Assembly (NCBI GenBank): GCA_973895155.1
Contig: OZ316895.1
Span: forward strand, 18,724,001 to 18,788,000
Direction: 5' to 3'
Length of the DNA: 64,000 nucleotides
From: Marsupella aquatica
Lineage: Eukaryota > Marchantiophyta
Shown: positions 1 through 11,727 of the stretch, piece by piece
How the letters are laid out: every line of letters starts with the position of its first letter
Position numbering within the stretch: the stretch's first letter is position 1
Notes under the pieces: model-generated
The model's input: the letters and a program-made list of their open reading frames with translations, nothing else
What the model was told of the DNA's origin: nothing
Databases searched by the model: none
Translations under genes and position numbers: made by a program

Positions 1-2103
1 GCTCCTTGTCGAGCTCTGTTACGACCTCAGACTCCATCTGGTTCATCTTGGCATAAGTCTGATCGAGTTGGTCATCCTTCTCACGCAGGTCGGCCTTGAA
101 GCTGGCCGTCAGGAATGCAAGCTCCTATTGCAGCACAATAATCCCTTGATAGGATCTCCCTAACTCAGCCTCCTTCTGTTCAAGGGCTCCGCGGAGATCC
201 TCGAGCTCCCCCTTCAGCGCCCTCTCCTTCCTCTGTGTCTCCGCCATGGCCCAATTGTTGGTTGCTATGTGGACCTCCTCTGTGTCCTTCAGCTCCCGCT
301 CCCACTTCTCCTTTTCCTTGATCGCGTCGGCCAACTCCCCTTGGGTCCAAGTCAATTTATCCTTGATAATCTAACTATCAAACTGAGCGGTATCTAGTTG
401 CCCCTGCATGATGTTTAGCTCATGCCGCTTAATCCGCAGCTCATCTTGGGCTTTCTTGGCCGCCTTCAGGTCTTTTGCCTTGGCTTCCTTCTCCTTAAGC
501 CGTTGGATGAGCTCGTCCTTCTTCCTCCTCTCCAAAGCCACCGCTTCCTCCAATCAATGTTTTTCCAACATCTCCCTCTGGAAAAAGGGTCCCTCCTCCA
601 ACTCCTCCCCAAAGATATTGAGCGCAAGTTCCCCACACATCTCCCCGTACTCCATAGCTCTTTCTTGCGCATAGGTGAGTGAGTAGTAGTCATCGGCATT
701 ACCCACCGCGGCCTTTGTTCCCAAGCCACCTTTTGGATCTCTTCTATCGTGATTGGTAGGCTGCTTTGTCCTTCGGCAAGCCGCCGGATGTCCTTTGGCC
801 ATTCTCCCCTAGGTAAATCCTTCTCCTTGGCCAAGGCTGCCTCCTCTTCTTCCCTGAGTCGCTCCTGAAACTCCTGTGCCGTCTATTTTATCCCGTCAAA
901 TCTTGGGGGAGCGACATCTGGTGGGGGAGACTTGGGGCTGCTCTGCTGGGTGGGGTCCCCTCAAACTACTCTAGGAAGCATGGGGATGAAACGGCCACAG
1001 GTCCTTACTCCTGGGACATGATGGTCCGACCCGTAGCCGGAGTCGTCATTGCCGTAGTCCTCCACCACCTCCTCCCCGGCTTGGATTATCGGCTCCCCCC
1101 GTTGCTCTCCTAGTCTTGCTGTGAACATGGCCTCCTACCAAACACAGCTCATGGGTCCTGGTTCCTCCTCCGGCTTCCAGGCTGATCTCTCCTTCTCCCT
1201 ATTGCGACCAGGAGCTTTGGGCTGCTCTCCCTCGGCTTCTGGACTTGCGGCTCCCACATACATTCGAACCCCTGGCTTGTGTTCCGGCCTTCTTCTTTCC
1301 TTGGCTTCGGTAAAGGGTTTTTCCCTTGTAAGTTGGCTGAGACCTACCTCTGGAGCAATGTCCTGTACCAATGTCGTTGCCGTCGCAGCCCTTTTTTCCT
1401 TCTCCAGCAATTTCAAAAGATTTTGCATGCCTGGTTGCTGCATCGGCAAGTCTTCCGTCCTCGGCCTAAACACTTGTTTGATCGTAGGACTACCGGGCTG
1501 GTTGGGTTTCTCTACTGCCGGCCTCTAGTCCGGAACCTCCTCTGGTGCCCTTGTCTGCAGGGGAAGTACTGGGGCAAAGATCTAACTTTGGGCATACCGG
1601 CACAACAACGGCATGTGATAGCCAAGCCGGGACACACTTCCCTTGCCGATCACCTGCTGTTCCTCCTTCAAGATCTTCTTCAGTTGGGTGAGGAGGTACC
1701 CGTTGTAGTCCCGGCTTGAGTCTGGCCTCTCAGCTAGGTAGACTTGTGCCTTGCGGATCTCTGGCCTCGGTAGGTTGCAGTGCATGGTTACCCGCAAGAA
1801 ATCAATCATCTCCCCAATGTGCGGGTTGGTGCAGGTGTTCCAAAAGAAGCCATTGTTGGTTGATGGCCCTAGGAACGACCGGAACTCCTTGTCTGGCAAG
1901 GCCTTCTTGGTATCTACTTTGGTCTTATTGCCCATTGGCAAGCCAAACACCTCGGCAATCACCTGGGGAGTGAGATAGAAATCCTTCCCATACACCCTTG
2001 TGGAATTTGTCTCGAGATCCCATGATCCCACGAATTCTAATAAGTCAGAATCCGGCACCTCCGATGTCATAAAGAAATGAGTTTTAGAGTTAGAATACCT
2101 CAC
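1..2103 (-). pseudogene. G-family copy 1 (G1): plant-mobile-domain-like plus coiled-coil protein, decayed
   Basis: Reading leftwards from about 2103, the first part (2103-1582) encodes a compact domain with the pattern DLLEFVGSW, then VYGKDFYLTPQVIAEVFGLP, then NGFF..C.NPHIG..IDFL. This layout resembles the plant mobile domain / putative plant transposon proteins, but I infer this from pattern only. After a frame change, 1473-1135 encodes a charged Glu/Arg/Pro-rich linker. From 802 to 1 three successive frames encode a Lys/Glu/Gln-rich coiled coil containing ELALNIFGEELEEGPFF; it runs off the window edge. The same order of parts occurs in G6 (61346-63738), which shows it is one gene family. 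Several stops and frameshifts make this copy non-functional. Function is unknown. Confidence 0.6.
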
Positions 2104-2442
2104 ATAGAGTTTCTCACTCCATTAGACATTATTAAAAATTAAATAAAAATAAATAGTGTGACTTAGAGTAGTCATTTATAAATTATTAGATATAATAGAC
2201 CAAAATCATAGAATAGGTGGTCGTGGATCCTAGACGCAGATAGAATCCAAAGGATTCTCTCTCATGATCTAGAGTATTGTAAGTCAATAATTGACAGTGC
2301 CAATTATGCAAAGTTTGAGTATATCAAACAGAAGACTCGAAAACATTCTTGGTACACACGGAAAATGCCTCTGGAAGCTCTTGTTTATATTTTGTGCGAA
2401 AACAAAATCAAAGCTTACACTAACCAGAGGATTGGGTTACTG
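2104..2442. other. AT-rich spacer, no gene seen
   Basis: This AT-rich stretch lies between G1 and the LINE-A 5' fragment. No open frame, RNA gene or repeat was recognised in it. Confidence 0.5.
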
Positions 2443-3050
2443 AAGAAGGAGCTGAAGCGGAGCACTGACGGAGCTGACGAGCACTAGGGTGTGGATCTTT
2501 GTCAGGGTTTTGTGTAGGACTGGATGATTTAAAGGTACCTTTAAATCTCCTAGACGGAGGTGTTTCTACTATCAACCGGGCTTTTTTTTTGAGTTTTTGG
2601 TATCCGGAGGACTTTTCCGCAGGAATAGGGCACTGTGCTTGGCCCGTGGCCACGGTTTTGGTCAACCCTAAGGTGGCTGGTGGTTGTGGTCGAGGGAGTG
2701 AAAAAGGCTTATGCGGATGAAGCATCTGGGCGTTGTGAAAGAAGCTATGTGTGGAGTAACTAATCTCGGTACCAACGACTGGTTTAGGGAATCTGTTAAA
2801 ATTAGCTTCTGGTTTGGAGGGTCACCTGCTTTTGATTGAAGTGCTGACTTATCCCTGGCATACACGGCACTTGGGTCTGCACCTGGGATCATCATCAGGG
2901 GGAGCTTCTGGCGGGGAGGTGAGATCTTTCTTCTTGAACGCTGTCTGATTTCCATCATCAGTGAGAACTTGGGATGCCGGTGGAGTGCTGAAATTTACTA
3001 CTTTAGCCAATCCTCTATCTTTGATCGGAACTTGCACCTATAAAGTGCAT
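2443..3050 (+). mobile_element. Orphan LINE-A 5'-end fragment (about 608 bp)
   Basis: This segment matches, in reverse complement, the 5' end of LINE-A at 37528-38138. The match starts at GAAGGAGCTGAAGCGG and stops sharply after GTGCATC. In LINE-A it is untranslated leader upstream of ORF1. On the opposite strand both copies share an antisense 62-codon frame ending in RCRP.CRVCQG, but most differences there change amino acids, so it is probably not coding. No LINE-A body or 3' end follows. That is unusual, because LINE copies are normally truncated at the 5' end, not the 3' end. Confidence 0.75.
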
Positions 3051-3450
3051 CAATGTCAAGGTGAATAAAGATCTTGAGCAGAGAAAAAGATGATGAAAAG
3101 GGGAAAGTTGTCAAGGGTGGGAAGAAAATGTTGCGGTGAGATGAAGATGTCAATGTGAAAAAAGATGTCAATATAAAGTAAAGACGTTAAGGAGAAATAA
3201 ATATGAAAAGGCAAGAAAAATCAAGAGAAAAATATGTCAAGGCAAGAAAAGATGTCAAGGTGAGACAAAAACATAATTGTAAACTTTGCCGATGTAGTTG
3301 TTGAGACATTTTATGTGTGATCCCGACCATACAGATGTTGTGGTCATGTTCAATACACATGTGTTGCACTTAAGATGTTGTGTAAACGATATCATTGCAT
3401 AAAAGATGTCTATATAAAAAAGATGTTGTTACAAAAATAATAGAGGAGAA
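3051..3450. repeat. A/G-rich degenerate repeat of AAGATGTCAAGG-like words
   Basis: Words such as AAGATGTCAATG, AAAGATGTCAAT, AATATGTCAAGG and AAAGATGTCAAGGTGA recur many times in a purine-rich background. The unit is too degenerate for a fixed period. No coding potential was seen. Confidence 0.45.
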
Positions 3451-3563
3451 CGTGAGCTAAATAGATGATGGTAACCGAGGCACATGCATTTACGTAACAC
3501 TAGGTCGAAGGTGATATCTCCACTCCTCATGGCCTCCTCGCCCCTTTTCTCTTGGGCTGCCCT

Positions 3564-3581
3564 CCCCCCCCCCCCCCCCCC
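3564..3581. repeat. Homopolymer of 18 C
   Basis: An uninterrupted run of about 18 cytosines lies in a C/T-rich stretch. Its length may be a sequencing or assembly uncertainty. Confidence 0.85.
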
Positions 3582-3831
3582 TCTCCTCTTCCACAACCCA
3601 ATAAAAAGCAAGGCTGTCCCTTTTCTCTCCTTTTTCCCTCTTATTCTTTACTTATTTTCTTTATTGTATTTTCATCTCCACTTGCTCCACTTTGTCTCAT
3701 CTCTTCCACCTACATACTTATGGGATGGTAACACAATATATATTGAGCCCCTCACCCATGGCTCCATCAATTAATTTCCCCTCCCTACTTTGAACTTTAT
3801 GGCTTCTAGTCTTGTCCCCTCATAATGGTGT

Positions 3832-3901
3832 CCCAAGTGCCCCTATCCCAATGACAACACATGGCACCCAAGTGCCCCCATCCCAATGACAACACATGGC
3901 A
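3832..3901. repeat. Tandem duplication, 35 bp x 2
   Basis: Two adjacent units each begin CCCAAGTGCCCC and end CAACACATGGCA. They differ by one base visible by eye (T or C before ATCCC). Confidence 0.9.
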
Positions 3902-4433
3902 TTCACATAGAGTGCATGCCATATCTCACTCCTAGAGAATCTCTGTGATATATCAAAATACTTATTTTGTCTCCTTTAGACAAGGGAGATTGCTTTTTGA
4001 ATAATGAAAGACCAGGATAAAAGAGAGTATAAATCCAATGGTCAAAAAATATTCTCTCCAAAAGTGAGTTTGTAAACCCACCATACTCCACTTTTGACGG
4101 GATAGGCTATTATAGTAATAGATGTTATGTGTAGAGGGGAGCTCAGTGAGGATGCTATTCTGGAGGAAGGAAAGGGGGGCTCACAATTAGAAGAGAGATC
4201 ATACAAGGGGATGGGATTTAGTGAGGAGCTTGGAGAGAGGAGAGTTTAATCTGGGATATTGAGAAAGAGAAATGGGAGGGAAGAGATACAGGGAGCAGTT
4301 TGAAGTGAAGAAAAAGCAGCTCGGTTCATAATGAATTTATGGGGAGAAGGAGGTCTAGGAATACAAGAACAATATGGATAAGTGGGGAGGGTGTCATGGG
4401 GAGGGTGCCGTGGGGAGGAGTAATTGAAACTTC

Positions 4434-4469
4434 CACCTGAATCAATGAATTCACCTGAATCAATGAATT
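4434..4469. repeat. Tandem duplication, 18 bp x 2
   Basis: The unit CACCTGAATCAATGAATT occurs twice in immediate succession. No function is evident. Confidence 0.9.
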
Positions 4470-4617
4470 CTGAAAAACAAAAGCAGGTTATAACGCAGCT
4501 TGGGGTGGGACCGCATGCCATTGTGTCAGACCTAAGCAAGCCAGCCAGTAAACAACAAGACATCCCACAAAATCCATCAAAGCCCGGAGGAGCCAATGCT
4601 GTCACAATCTCAAAACG

Positions 4618-5650
4618 AAGTAGCAAGGGTGCACCAACATGACATCCTGGCACAACAGAGCTGGCAAAACGGAGCAACACACAAGGGGAGAAGAAAAACC
4701 TCTTCTACAGTAAGTAGCAATGCGAGCAATGCGAAGGGCTAGTCCTGACTAACTGTTCTAACAAACTCTGCAACATGTAGATTCTCAATCTAAAACAGCA
4801 GCAGCGGAAGTACCTCCTGGCAGACCAGAGCCAACTGTCACAATCCAAAATGCAGCAGCATTGGTGCACCAACATGATATCCTGGCACACGAGAGCCGAC
4901 CGGTAGGAACAACACACGAGAAGACAAGAAACCTAATCTGAGGCGCAATACAAAAAGGGGTACTGGAATCCAGTTCTAACAAATTCTTCACCATCTATTA
5001 CGACGTAAGCATAGCGAGACCTTAAAAATCTATGATCACTGTGTCAACCTAAAATAGCAGCCGCTGAAGGTTCTCCAACAAGACCTCCTGGCACACCAGA
5101 ACTGGCCTAGAGTAGAAAACCTCTGGAAAAGAACACAGAAGAGAACGTTTCGGAGGCCAAGCCCAAGGATAAGAAGGGCCAGCGGAGGTGAATGGAAGGA
5201 GGCGTCGAGGACAACACGAGAAGCCAAAAATAAGTCAGTGGTATAAGATGCAAAAAAATGGTAGAGACAAGTGCAGCAACTTCCAACATGACATCCTGCT
5301 AATCAGAGTTGGCCCGTAGAAGAGAAAAAAAAGAAGGATTACCAATATGAAGTCCTGGCACATCGTAGCCGGCACGTCAAATCAGAGCTAAGAAACCTAG
5401 GAATAAATCCAAGATGCAGAGCAATGGCTTGAGGCAGTATAATGAACAGAGATGCAAAGCAGAAAGCAGTGGGTGAGAACTAGCCGCAGCAACGACTGGA
5501 ATGCGAACCCGCGCCGGCCAGGGGAGTCAGAAGGGAGCTGTAGATTGGTAAGATTAGACAGAACTAGAGAAACAACAAAAGGAGAAATGCAGAAACATGT
5601 TGCACAACAGCCTCTGATGATCCAACATGCCATCCTGTCTCATCAGAGCC
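4618..5650 (-). repeat. Array of about seven degenerate exon-like modules
   Basis: On the minus strand a module of about 45-60 bp recurs at roughly 5630, 5350, 5300, 5090, 4885, 4820 and 4650. Each starts CTCTGGTGTGCCAG followed by GATGTCATGTTGGTGCACC or a variant, and most continue into a GCTGCTGCTTTT-like segment. Spacing runs from about 60 to 280 bp, with unrelated A/G-rich DNA between modules. The CCAG/G junction preceded by pyrimidines resembles a 3' splice site, so these could be relics of a repeated exon. They could equally be a degenerate satellite. The modules share no open frame. Confidence 0.45.
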
Positions 5651-5784
5651 GGCCCAGACTAAAAAGGTGCGTCCTCATCAAGGGGCAGAGACATAGCTTC
5701 TAAAGTCGTGATGAAATCGGACGTTCCACTTTCTTTGTGTACCCCGAGTAAAGTTCGATGTGCTTGAGGTGTTTGAGTACAAAT

Positions 5785-6231
5785 TCAGCCGTTGATGAAG
5801 GAGAGAATTACCATCTCATCGACGACAAACCGAGTACAAGGCAGATCCAACAGCACTCTTAGCAAGCCAGAGATCCAGTATGTGAAGCAAAGAGCAAGCC
5901 AGCAAGCTGCGGAGAAGGACGGAGAGAGGGGAGTCTTCGGTAGAACCACACCGTGCGATGCAAGGCGCCCGTCGCCTTCGAGCAGAAAATGAAATGGTGA
6001 TCTTCTATGCTGGTCGGGCGACGCTTGCAGAATTAATCTCCGTTTCCGAACCGGTGAGCCCATCGATTGGAATAGAGCACTCCATGAATACTTCTCCTTA
6101 CACAAACTTTCTCTTGGCAGAGATCCGCGCACCAGAGATTGTGTTGTTGCAGTCGCCATTGAGGAGGCCGGGAGTGAATCCAGTGTTCCACTGTATGTTG
6201 AGAGCCCCCAAGTTGGGTGCCGAGAAGTCAA
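5785..6231 (-). other. Possible first exon with plastid-transit-like N-terminus
   Basis: An open minus-strand frame runs through this interval, with an ATG at 6159 that begins MATATTQSLVRGSLPRES. The following 50 residues are rich in Ser, Arg, Thr and Leu with few acidic residues, as in plastid transit peptides. No homologous domain was recognised, and the frame ends at 5785 without a family signature. If it is a gene, later exons would lie to the left, where the module array 4618-5650 sits. It could also be a chance frame in GC-richer DNA. Confidence 0.25.
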
Positions 6232-6689
6232 TTAATTGTCAGGCAGAGGCTGGCGAGCGTTCGTAGTTGGACTTTGTTGATTCCAGGGCCACAGGCCGGT
6301 AAGAAACAACATAGACTCCGCAACACAGTTAGAGGATTGAAGTATAGCAAGTGTCTTCCCGAGGGTTGCTTCTCAGCACAAACGGGAATCCGATGAGAGA
6401 AAGAATTTCCAGAGAGCTGCCTGAGAGTCCCCACTTGACATTATTAAACCACACCTGCCACTATAAAACCCTTATTCCATGTCTACCCTTATTCCATGTA
6501 TCAGTACTCACCATAAAAGGTGGAACATTAGCAGGTTTTGTGAAATACTTGTCAAAAAAGGGTTTTGCAATTAGCACCTTTTGTGGAGCTCAAAGTCCAT
6601 TTCTGAACTTCTACTCCTTAGAATGAGAGCTACGGGGTTACCCATAGCCCTTTATAGGGGCAGGTGTGGTTTAAGCACTTTATGTGAAC
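6232..6689. other. Intergenic, nothing recognised
   Basis: This is the left flank of Copia-1. No gene, RNA or repeat was recognised in it. Confidence 0.4.
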
Positions 6690-6694
6690 CATAG
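6690..6694. repeat. Copia-1 target-site duplication, left copy (CATAG)
   Basis: CATAG lies immediately before the TG of the left LTR. The same five bases follow the right LTR at 12610-12614. Five base pairs is the usual copia TSD length. Confidence 0.9.
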
Positions 6695-6846
6695 TGTTAT
6701 AACCCATACCTAAACCTACCCTACCTAGGGTTAAACCCTACTACAGTTAGGCTAATTCCAACCGCCTAACTACCTAGCCTCCATAGGAGCTATATGTAAT
6801 GGGGAGATGATAAATGAAGTGATCAGTTGTTCCACACCTTACAACA
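6695..6846 (+). repeat. Copia-1 left LTR (152 bp)
   Basis: It starts TG and ends CA and is identical to 12458-12609. The sequence just inside (6847 onwards, CGTTATCAGCACGATGCTGG) is where a primer-binding site is expected. I could not assign it to a tRNA. Confidence 0.95.
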
Positions 6847-7135
6847 CGTTATCAGCACGATGCTGGATTTGAATCAATTTTTTTTAGGGATTAGATTTTT
6901 TTCCCTCCATAGCAAGATTTTTTTCCACCATTAAGGGAAGGATTAAAGGCAGACAAAGGTGCAGCGGTGGCCGAAATCATCCCGTGAGACTGGATGTCAA
7001 TGTTCAAAATGAATTGGATACAAAATCGGGCAATGAGATAAGAAACTCCAAATTTGCCGAACACGATTTGAAAGTTTATTCTCAATTCCTTCAACTTCAC
7101 CAATTGAGATTATCAATAAGAAATTATCCAGAAAA

Positions 7136-7756
7136 ATGTCAACGAATTCCATGGAGAAACTTTTATTTCAACCACTCAGCATCAATGGCGCCAATTACTT
7201 GTCCTGGTCGCTTGATACTGAAGCTCATTTAACTTCAAAGAATCTACAGGATACTGTAATAACTGACAATGGCCTAACTCTCCAGCAAAAGGCACAGGCA
7301 TTGATACTAATTAGACACCATTTGAGCGACTCCTTGAAGCGGCAGTACATGAACAAATACAATCCGAGGATCCTCTGGGAAGAGCTCCAATCCCGCTTCG
7401 ATCACACGTGCACCATATACCTGCCTGCAGCCAGACACGATTGGATCAATCTTAGAGTCCAAGACCATAAGAAGATTGCAGACTACAACTGCGAGTTATT
7501 CCTGATAGTATCACAACTGGCCATATGTGGCCACCCTGTAAATGATGAAGAACAGATTGAGAAAACGCTATCCACCCTCCACTCTACCAATCTCATCCTC
7601 TCCACGCAATACCGCAACATGCGATTCACCAAATACTCCGAATTGATCGCACATATGCTCCTAGCTGAGAAGCATCAGCTATTGTATTACAGAACTCCCA
7701 AAAACGACCTCCCGGCACCCTCCCCCCAGTCACAAACACAGAATCTCATTAAGTGA
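7136..7756 (+). pseudogene. Copia-1 gag, N-terminal part
   Basis: The ATG at 7136 begins MSTNSMEKLLFQPLSING and is followed by NYLSWSLDTEAHL, the N-terminal pattern of plant copia gag (DUF4219/UBN2-like). Gag packages element RNA into virus-like particles. A stop at 7754 follows, and the next gag part continues in another frame. The related Copia-2 reads through the same place in one frame, so this is a lesion rather than programmed frameshifting. Confidence 0.85.
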
Positions 7757-8259
7757 CAACTCAAAGGGGAGAGGGATCATCTTACCGCGGCCCAGGCAGC
7801 TTCAGGGGGAGAAACACAAATAGAGGTCGAGGAGGTCCCTTCAGAGGAAGCGGGGGCAGAAACAACTCTTTCAGAGGCAGATCTAGGGGAAGATATCAAA
7901 ACAATGGATACAACTTCAGAAACAATGGGCAAAGAGACAATTCTCAACCCCGAGCGAGGATACCTCATCAGCAAAGCGCTCAAAGAGATAAATACGAAAA
8001 CCCCTCTATATGTTTCCGTTGCGGCACTAAGGGCCACATTCAAAAATTCTGCCGTGCCCCTATACACCTTGTACAATTATATAAGAAGAGCATTGAACAA
8101 AATGAACCCGAGACATATGGGACCTTCTTAGAATCCACTGACCTAATACCATCTATAAATATGACTATATCAAGCGACGACTCTACCATAAAAGAAAATC
8201 TATCCCACTACATAGTCAACAGCGGTACATCGCATTCCATTTTCAAGCATAAGGAATAA
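7757..8259 (+). pseudogene. Copia-1 gag zinc knuckle and protease start
   Basis: An Arg/Gly/Asn-rich RNA-binding stretch is followed by a CCHC knuckle, CFRCGTKGHIQKFC, at about 8011-8052. The protease active-site motif appears as NSGTSHSIF, where Copia-2 has DSGTSHSIL, so the catalytic Asp is replaced by Asn (AAC at 8218-8220). The frame closes at 8257, with a second in-frame stop at 8266. Downstream protease sequence resumes in the same frame at about 8302. Confidence 0.8.
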
Positions 8260-8301
8260 TTTAAGTAAATTATACCATCACAAAGAAAACTAACGACTAT
8301 T

Positions 8302-8658
8302 ATGGACCAGCACCAATTGGAAGAGGGATGTGGACCTGCAGTGGTCACCCTACCTGGCGGCACGCCCATTCAGGTGAAGTCTGCCATTTATGCTCCAAAG
8401 GCAACCAGGAACTTACTGAGCTTCGGAGATATCCGTGCTAACAAGCTACACATCAAGACGGGCACCCAAGATGGACGGGAGGTTTTGTACATTACCTCGG
8501 GGGAACCACCAAACACAAAGATCAAAGAGATCCTATGTGCTTCACCCCCTGGCTGTTATACTACTAAAATCTACAGTTTCCACATTGAAGCACCCCAAGG
8601 AACACTTACCAAGATCTGGCATAGGAGACTTGGCCACCTTGGAACGATAATGTTCTAG
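8302..8658 (+). pseudogene. Copia-1 protease C-terminus and integrase zinc domain start
   Basis: It contains QLEEGCGPAVVTLPGG and APKATRNLLSF, conserved between protease and integrase in copia. The HHCC start follows as IWHRRLGHLG. It is closed by a stop at 8656. The rest of the zinc domain (CLACSQGK) lies in another frame at 8709. Confidence 0.8.
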
Positions 8659-8708
8659 AAGCTCATCAGAGAAATGCAAGGTATATCGGAGAAGGCCACC
8701 CCACGTCC

Positions 8709-8993
8709 ATGAAAGCCCCTTGTTTAGCTTGCTCACAGGGAAAGCTTATAATCCGGCCCTCGCCACCAAAAACTGAACATCAAATCCCACGTTTCCTGGA
8801 ACGCATACACGCTGATCATGTATGCGGACCAATCGATCCCCCTAGCGGCCCATTCCGATTTTTTCTGGCAGTCATAAACGCATCCACAAAATGGAGTCAG
8901 ATATCTTTATTATCCACAAGAAACCTGGTATTCTCCAGACTCCTCACCCTACATACTAAAATTGAGAGCTCAATTCCCTTAAAACCAAATTAG
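8709..8993 (+). pseudogene. Copia-1 integrase core, first part
   Basis: It starts with the Cys pair of the HHCC domain (CLACSQGK). It continues to IHADHVCGPIDPPSGPFRFF, the region of the first catalytic Asp of the DDE integrase core. A stop at 8991-8993 interrupts it, and the second Asp (VDNAGEF) follows in a different frame near 9005. Confidence 0.8.
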
Positions 8994-9002
8994 AACACTG
9001 AG

Positions 9003-10005
9003 AGTAGATAACGCTGGTGAATTTACCTCTAAGACGTTCAAAGATTTTTGCCGTGCCACAGGCATTGATGTTCAGTACCCCGTACCTCATGTCCATTTTC
9101 AAAATGGAATAGCCGAATCCCTGATCAAGCGACTACAGCTGATTGCCAGACCCCTACTAATGCAGATGAACTTACCAACAGCTGCTTGGGGCCACGCCAT
9201 TCTCCACTCTGCTGCCCTACTAAGTTACAGACCATCATCATTTAACTCAACTACCCCTTACCACTTAGCATTTGGGAGCATACCAAATGTCTCTCACCTG
9301 AGAATGTTTGGCTGCAAAGTCATGGTACCCATCTTGGGACCCAAGAGAACCAAGATGGGGCCACAAAGACATGCAGGTATATACATCGGTTTTGACTCAA
9401 CTTCTATAATCAGATATATGGAGCCTACTACATCTGATGTATTCAAAGCACGTTTTGCAGATTGCCACTTCTATGAAGAGATCTTTCCCAGTTTACAAAC
9501 GAAACAACTCGACACAGAGAAGAATACTCACCTTACTTGGCAAATTGATGCTGAATTCTGGAACGACCCACGGGACAGCCACGCAGACACCGAAGTACAA
9601 CGGATCCTCCACTTGGCCAGGATGGTAGAACACCTACACGACTCCTTTACAGATGCCGCCCAAGTGACCCGCTCCCACATTCCAGCAGCAAACGCCCCAT
9701 CAAGAATCCAAATGGAGACCCCACCAGCATCAGTCACTGCACCGAAAGCAAAGAGAGGCCGCCCACTGGGATCTGCAGATAGACAGCCAAGACAGCGCAA
9801 AACCGCCCCAACATCTGCACCAAATACATTGATCAGAGACCAAACCCCAATCCAACCAAATGTACCAGAAGACAATGTAGAGATATCAATCAACTATGGA
9901 AGAACTGGACATGTATGGGACAGAGACCATACCACGATAGACGAACACTTTGCCTTCCACATAGCACAGCAGATCGAAGAGGAATTACCAGATACGAACA
10001 ATTAA
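9003..10005 (+). pseudogene. Copia-1 integrase core, second part, and linker
   Basis: The frame carries RVDNAGEFTSKTF (second Asp) and HFQNGIAESLIKRL (Glu of DDE). These are followed by the usual copia pattern TPYHLAFGSIPNVSHLRMFG and GIYIGFDS. The last 150 residues are a Pro/Lys-rich linker with AKRGRPLGSADRQPRQRK. A stop at 10003 precedes the RT domain, which continues in another frame. Confidence 0.85.
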
Positions 10006-11727
10006 AGAAGTTGAGGCCCAACCTGATTGGCCTGAATGGGAACAAGCCATTCATTTAGAACTGGACTCATTGATAGCCCGCCAGGTATTCGGACCAATTA
10101 CAATAGCAGAACCTGTGGTGCATCTCACAAGCTATAAATGGACACTGGTCAAGAAAAGGAATGCGAAAGGCGAAGTAACCAGACACAAGGCAAGATTGGT
10201 GGCCAGGGGATTCACACAAGTCCCCGGCAGGGACTACGACTTAACATACTCGCCGGTAATGGATGTCATCACTTACCGGTACCTTATCACATTCTCACAA
10301 CGCCACAACTTATCCATGCACCAAATGGATATTGTAACAGCCTACCTATATGGACACTTAGACAAAGTCATATACATGGAAGCTCCACCAGAACTGGTGA
10401 AATGAGTCGAGTATCACAGCAAAGGGAAACAAACACATAAAGCTGGAATCCACAACCAGGCGGAAACATTCAAGCATACAAATTCAGCGATACTCCACAA
10501 GACTGCAGCAAAGATAGCACTAACAGATCCTATCCAACATCAAAGGGACACCACCCGAAGAACTCGATTTGCAGTACAGGTGTTAAGATCCCTATATGGC
10601 CTCAAGCAAAGTGGCCTCACATGGTATAAACGTTTTAAGTCAGAAATGTTGGCCATGGGATTTACAAATGCCGACATTGCACCCTGTTTCTGAAACGGGA
10701 AAACAGAGAATTTATTATAGTAGCCATCTACGTGGACGACCTGAACCTGTTCGGAACAAGAAAAATTATGGCTGAAACTATCATACTCTTAAAACAGGCT
10801 TTCGAGATGCATGACCTAGGGCAGACTTCTTTCTGCCTAGGACTACAATTTGAGCACCTGCACAATGGCATTTTCCTGCATCAGTCCACGTACATCAAGA
10901 AAATCCTGAAGCAATTCAACATGGACAAAGCCACTGCAGTCAGATCCCCCATGGACATCCGCACACTTGACAAAGAAAAGGATATCTTCCGAAAGAGAAA
11001 TGAAATGGAGACATTGCTTGGCCCAAAGAAGCCATACCTATCTGCTATAGGTGTCCTGATGTTCCTTTTGAACCAGACAAGGCCAGATATCGCCTTTGCA
11101 GTCAATCTATTGGCTCGCCATAGTGCCAAGCCAACTATTCGGCATTGGAATGGGATAAAGCGCATTTTCCGCTATCTTGTGGGTACCAAGGATCTGGGAC
11201 TGTTTTACCCATCCGAAACTAATTACTCACTTACAGGATATGCTGATGCAGGTTACCTCTCAGACCCGGAGGACGCGAAGTCTCAAACCAGGTACGTCTT
11301 CTTGATGGGCCAGACCGCAATCTCATGGCGAAGTTGCAAGCAAACACTAACAACTACATCATCAAATCACTCGGAAATTATAGCTCTCTATGAATCAAGC
11401 AGGGAGTGCATTTGGCTACGCAACATCATCAATCACATCCATGAGAACACAGGCATACCTACACTGTCAACACCAACAGAAATTCACGAAGATAACAGAG
11501 CCTGCGTTGAACAAATTCAAGCAGGCTTTATCAAGGGAGATCGAACCAAACACATTGCCCCCAAATTTTTCTTTACGCATGAACAGCAAGGCAATAGCAT
11601 CGCAGTTAAATGGATACAAAGCTCCCAAAACATCGCAGATTTGTTTATGAAATCACTTCCCCCTGTACTACACAGACAACATACATTCTCTATAGGATTG
11701 CGCAACTTAACTGCATTGCAGGACTAA
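10006..11727 (+). pseudogene. Copia-1 reverse transcriptase and RNase H
   Basis: The RT begins QPDWPEWEQAIHLEL and includes HKARLVARGFTQ and the first catalytic Asp in MDIVTAYLYG. A stop at 10403 and another at 10691 break it. The catalytic YVDD is encoded at about 10729-10740. RNase H follows with GYADAGY, SEIIALYE and HEDNRAC, ending at 11727. The final frame (about 10732-11727) is long and clean, so the lesions are concentrated upstream. Confidence 0.9.

Noticed and set aside
2849-3037. 62-codon frame shared with 37543-37731, possible small conserved protein
   Set aside because: It lies antisense in the LINE-A leader, and most differences between the two copies change amino acids, so coding selection is not supported.
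3832-3901. Short direct repeats as CRISPR-like array
   Set aside because: There are only two adjacent units without spacers, in a plant genome.
5490-5530. tRNA-like T-arm sequence (GCGGGTTCGCATTCC on the minus strand)
   Set aside because: No acceptor, D-arm or anticodon stem can be paired around it.
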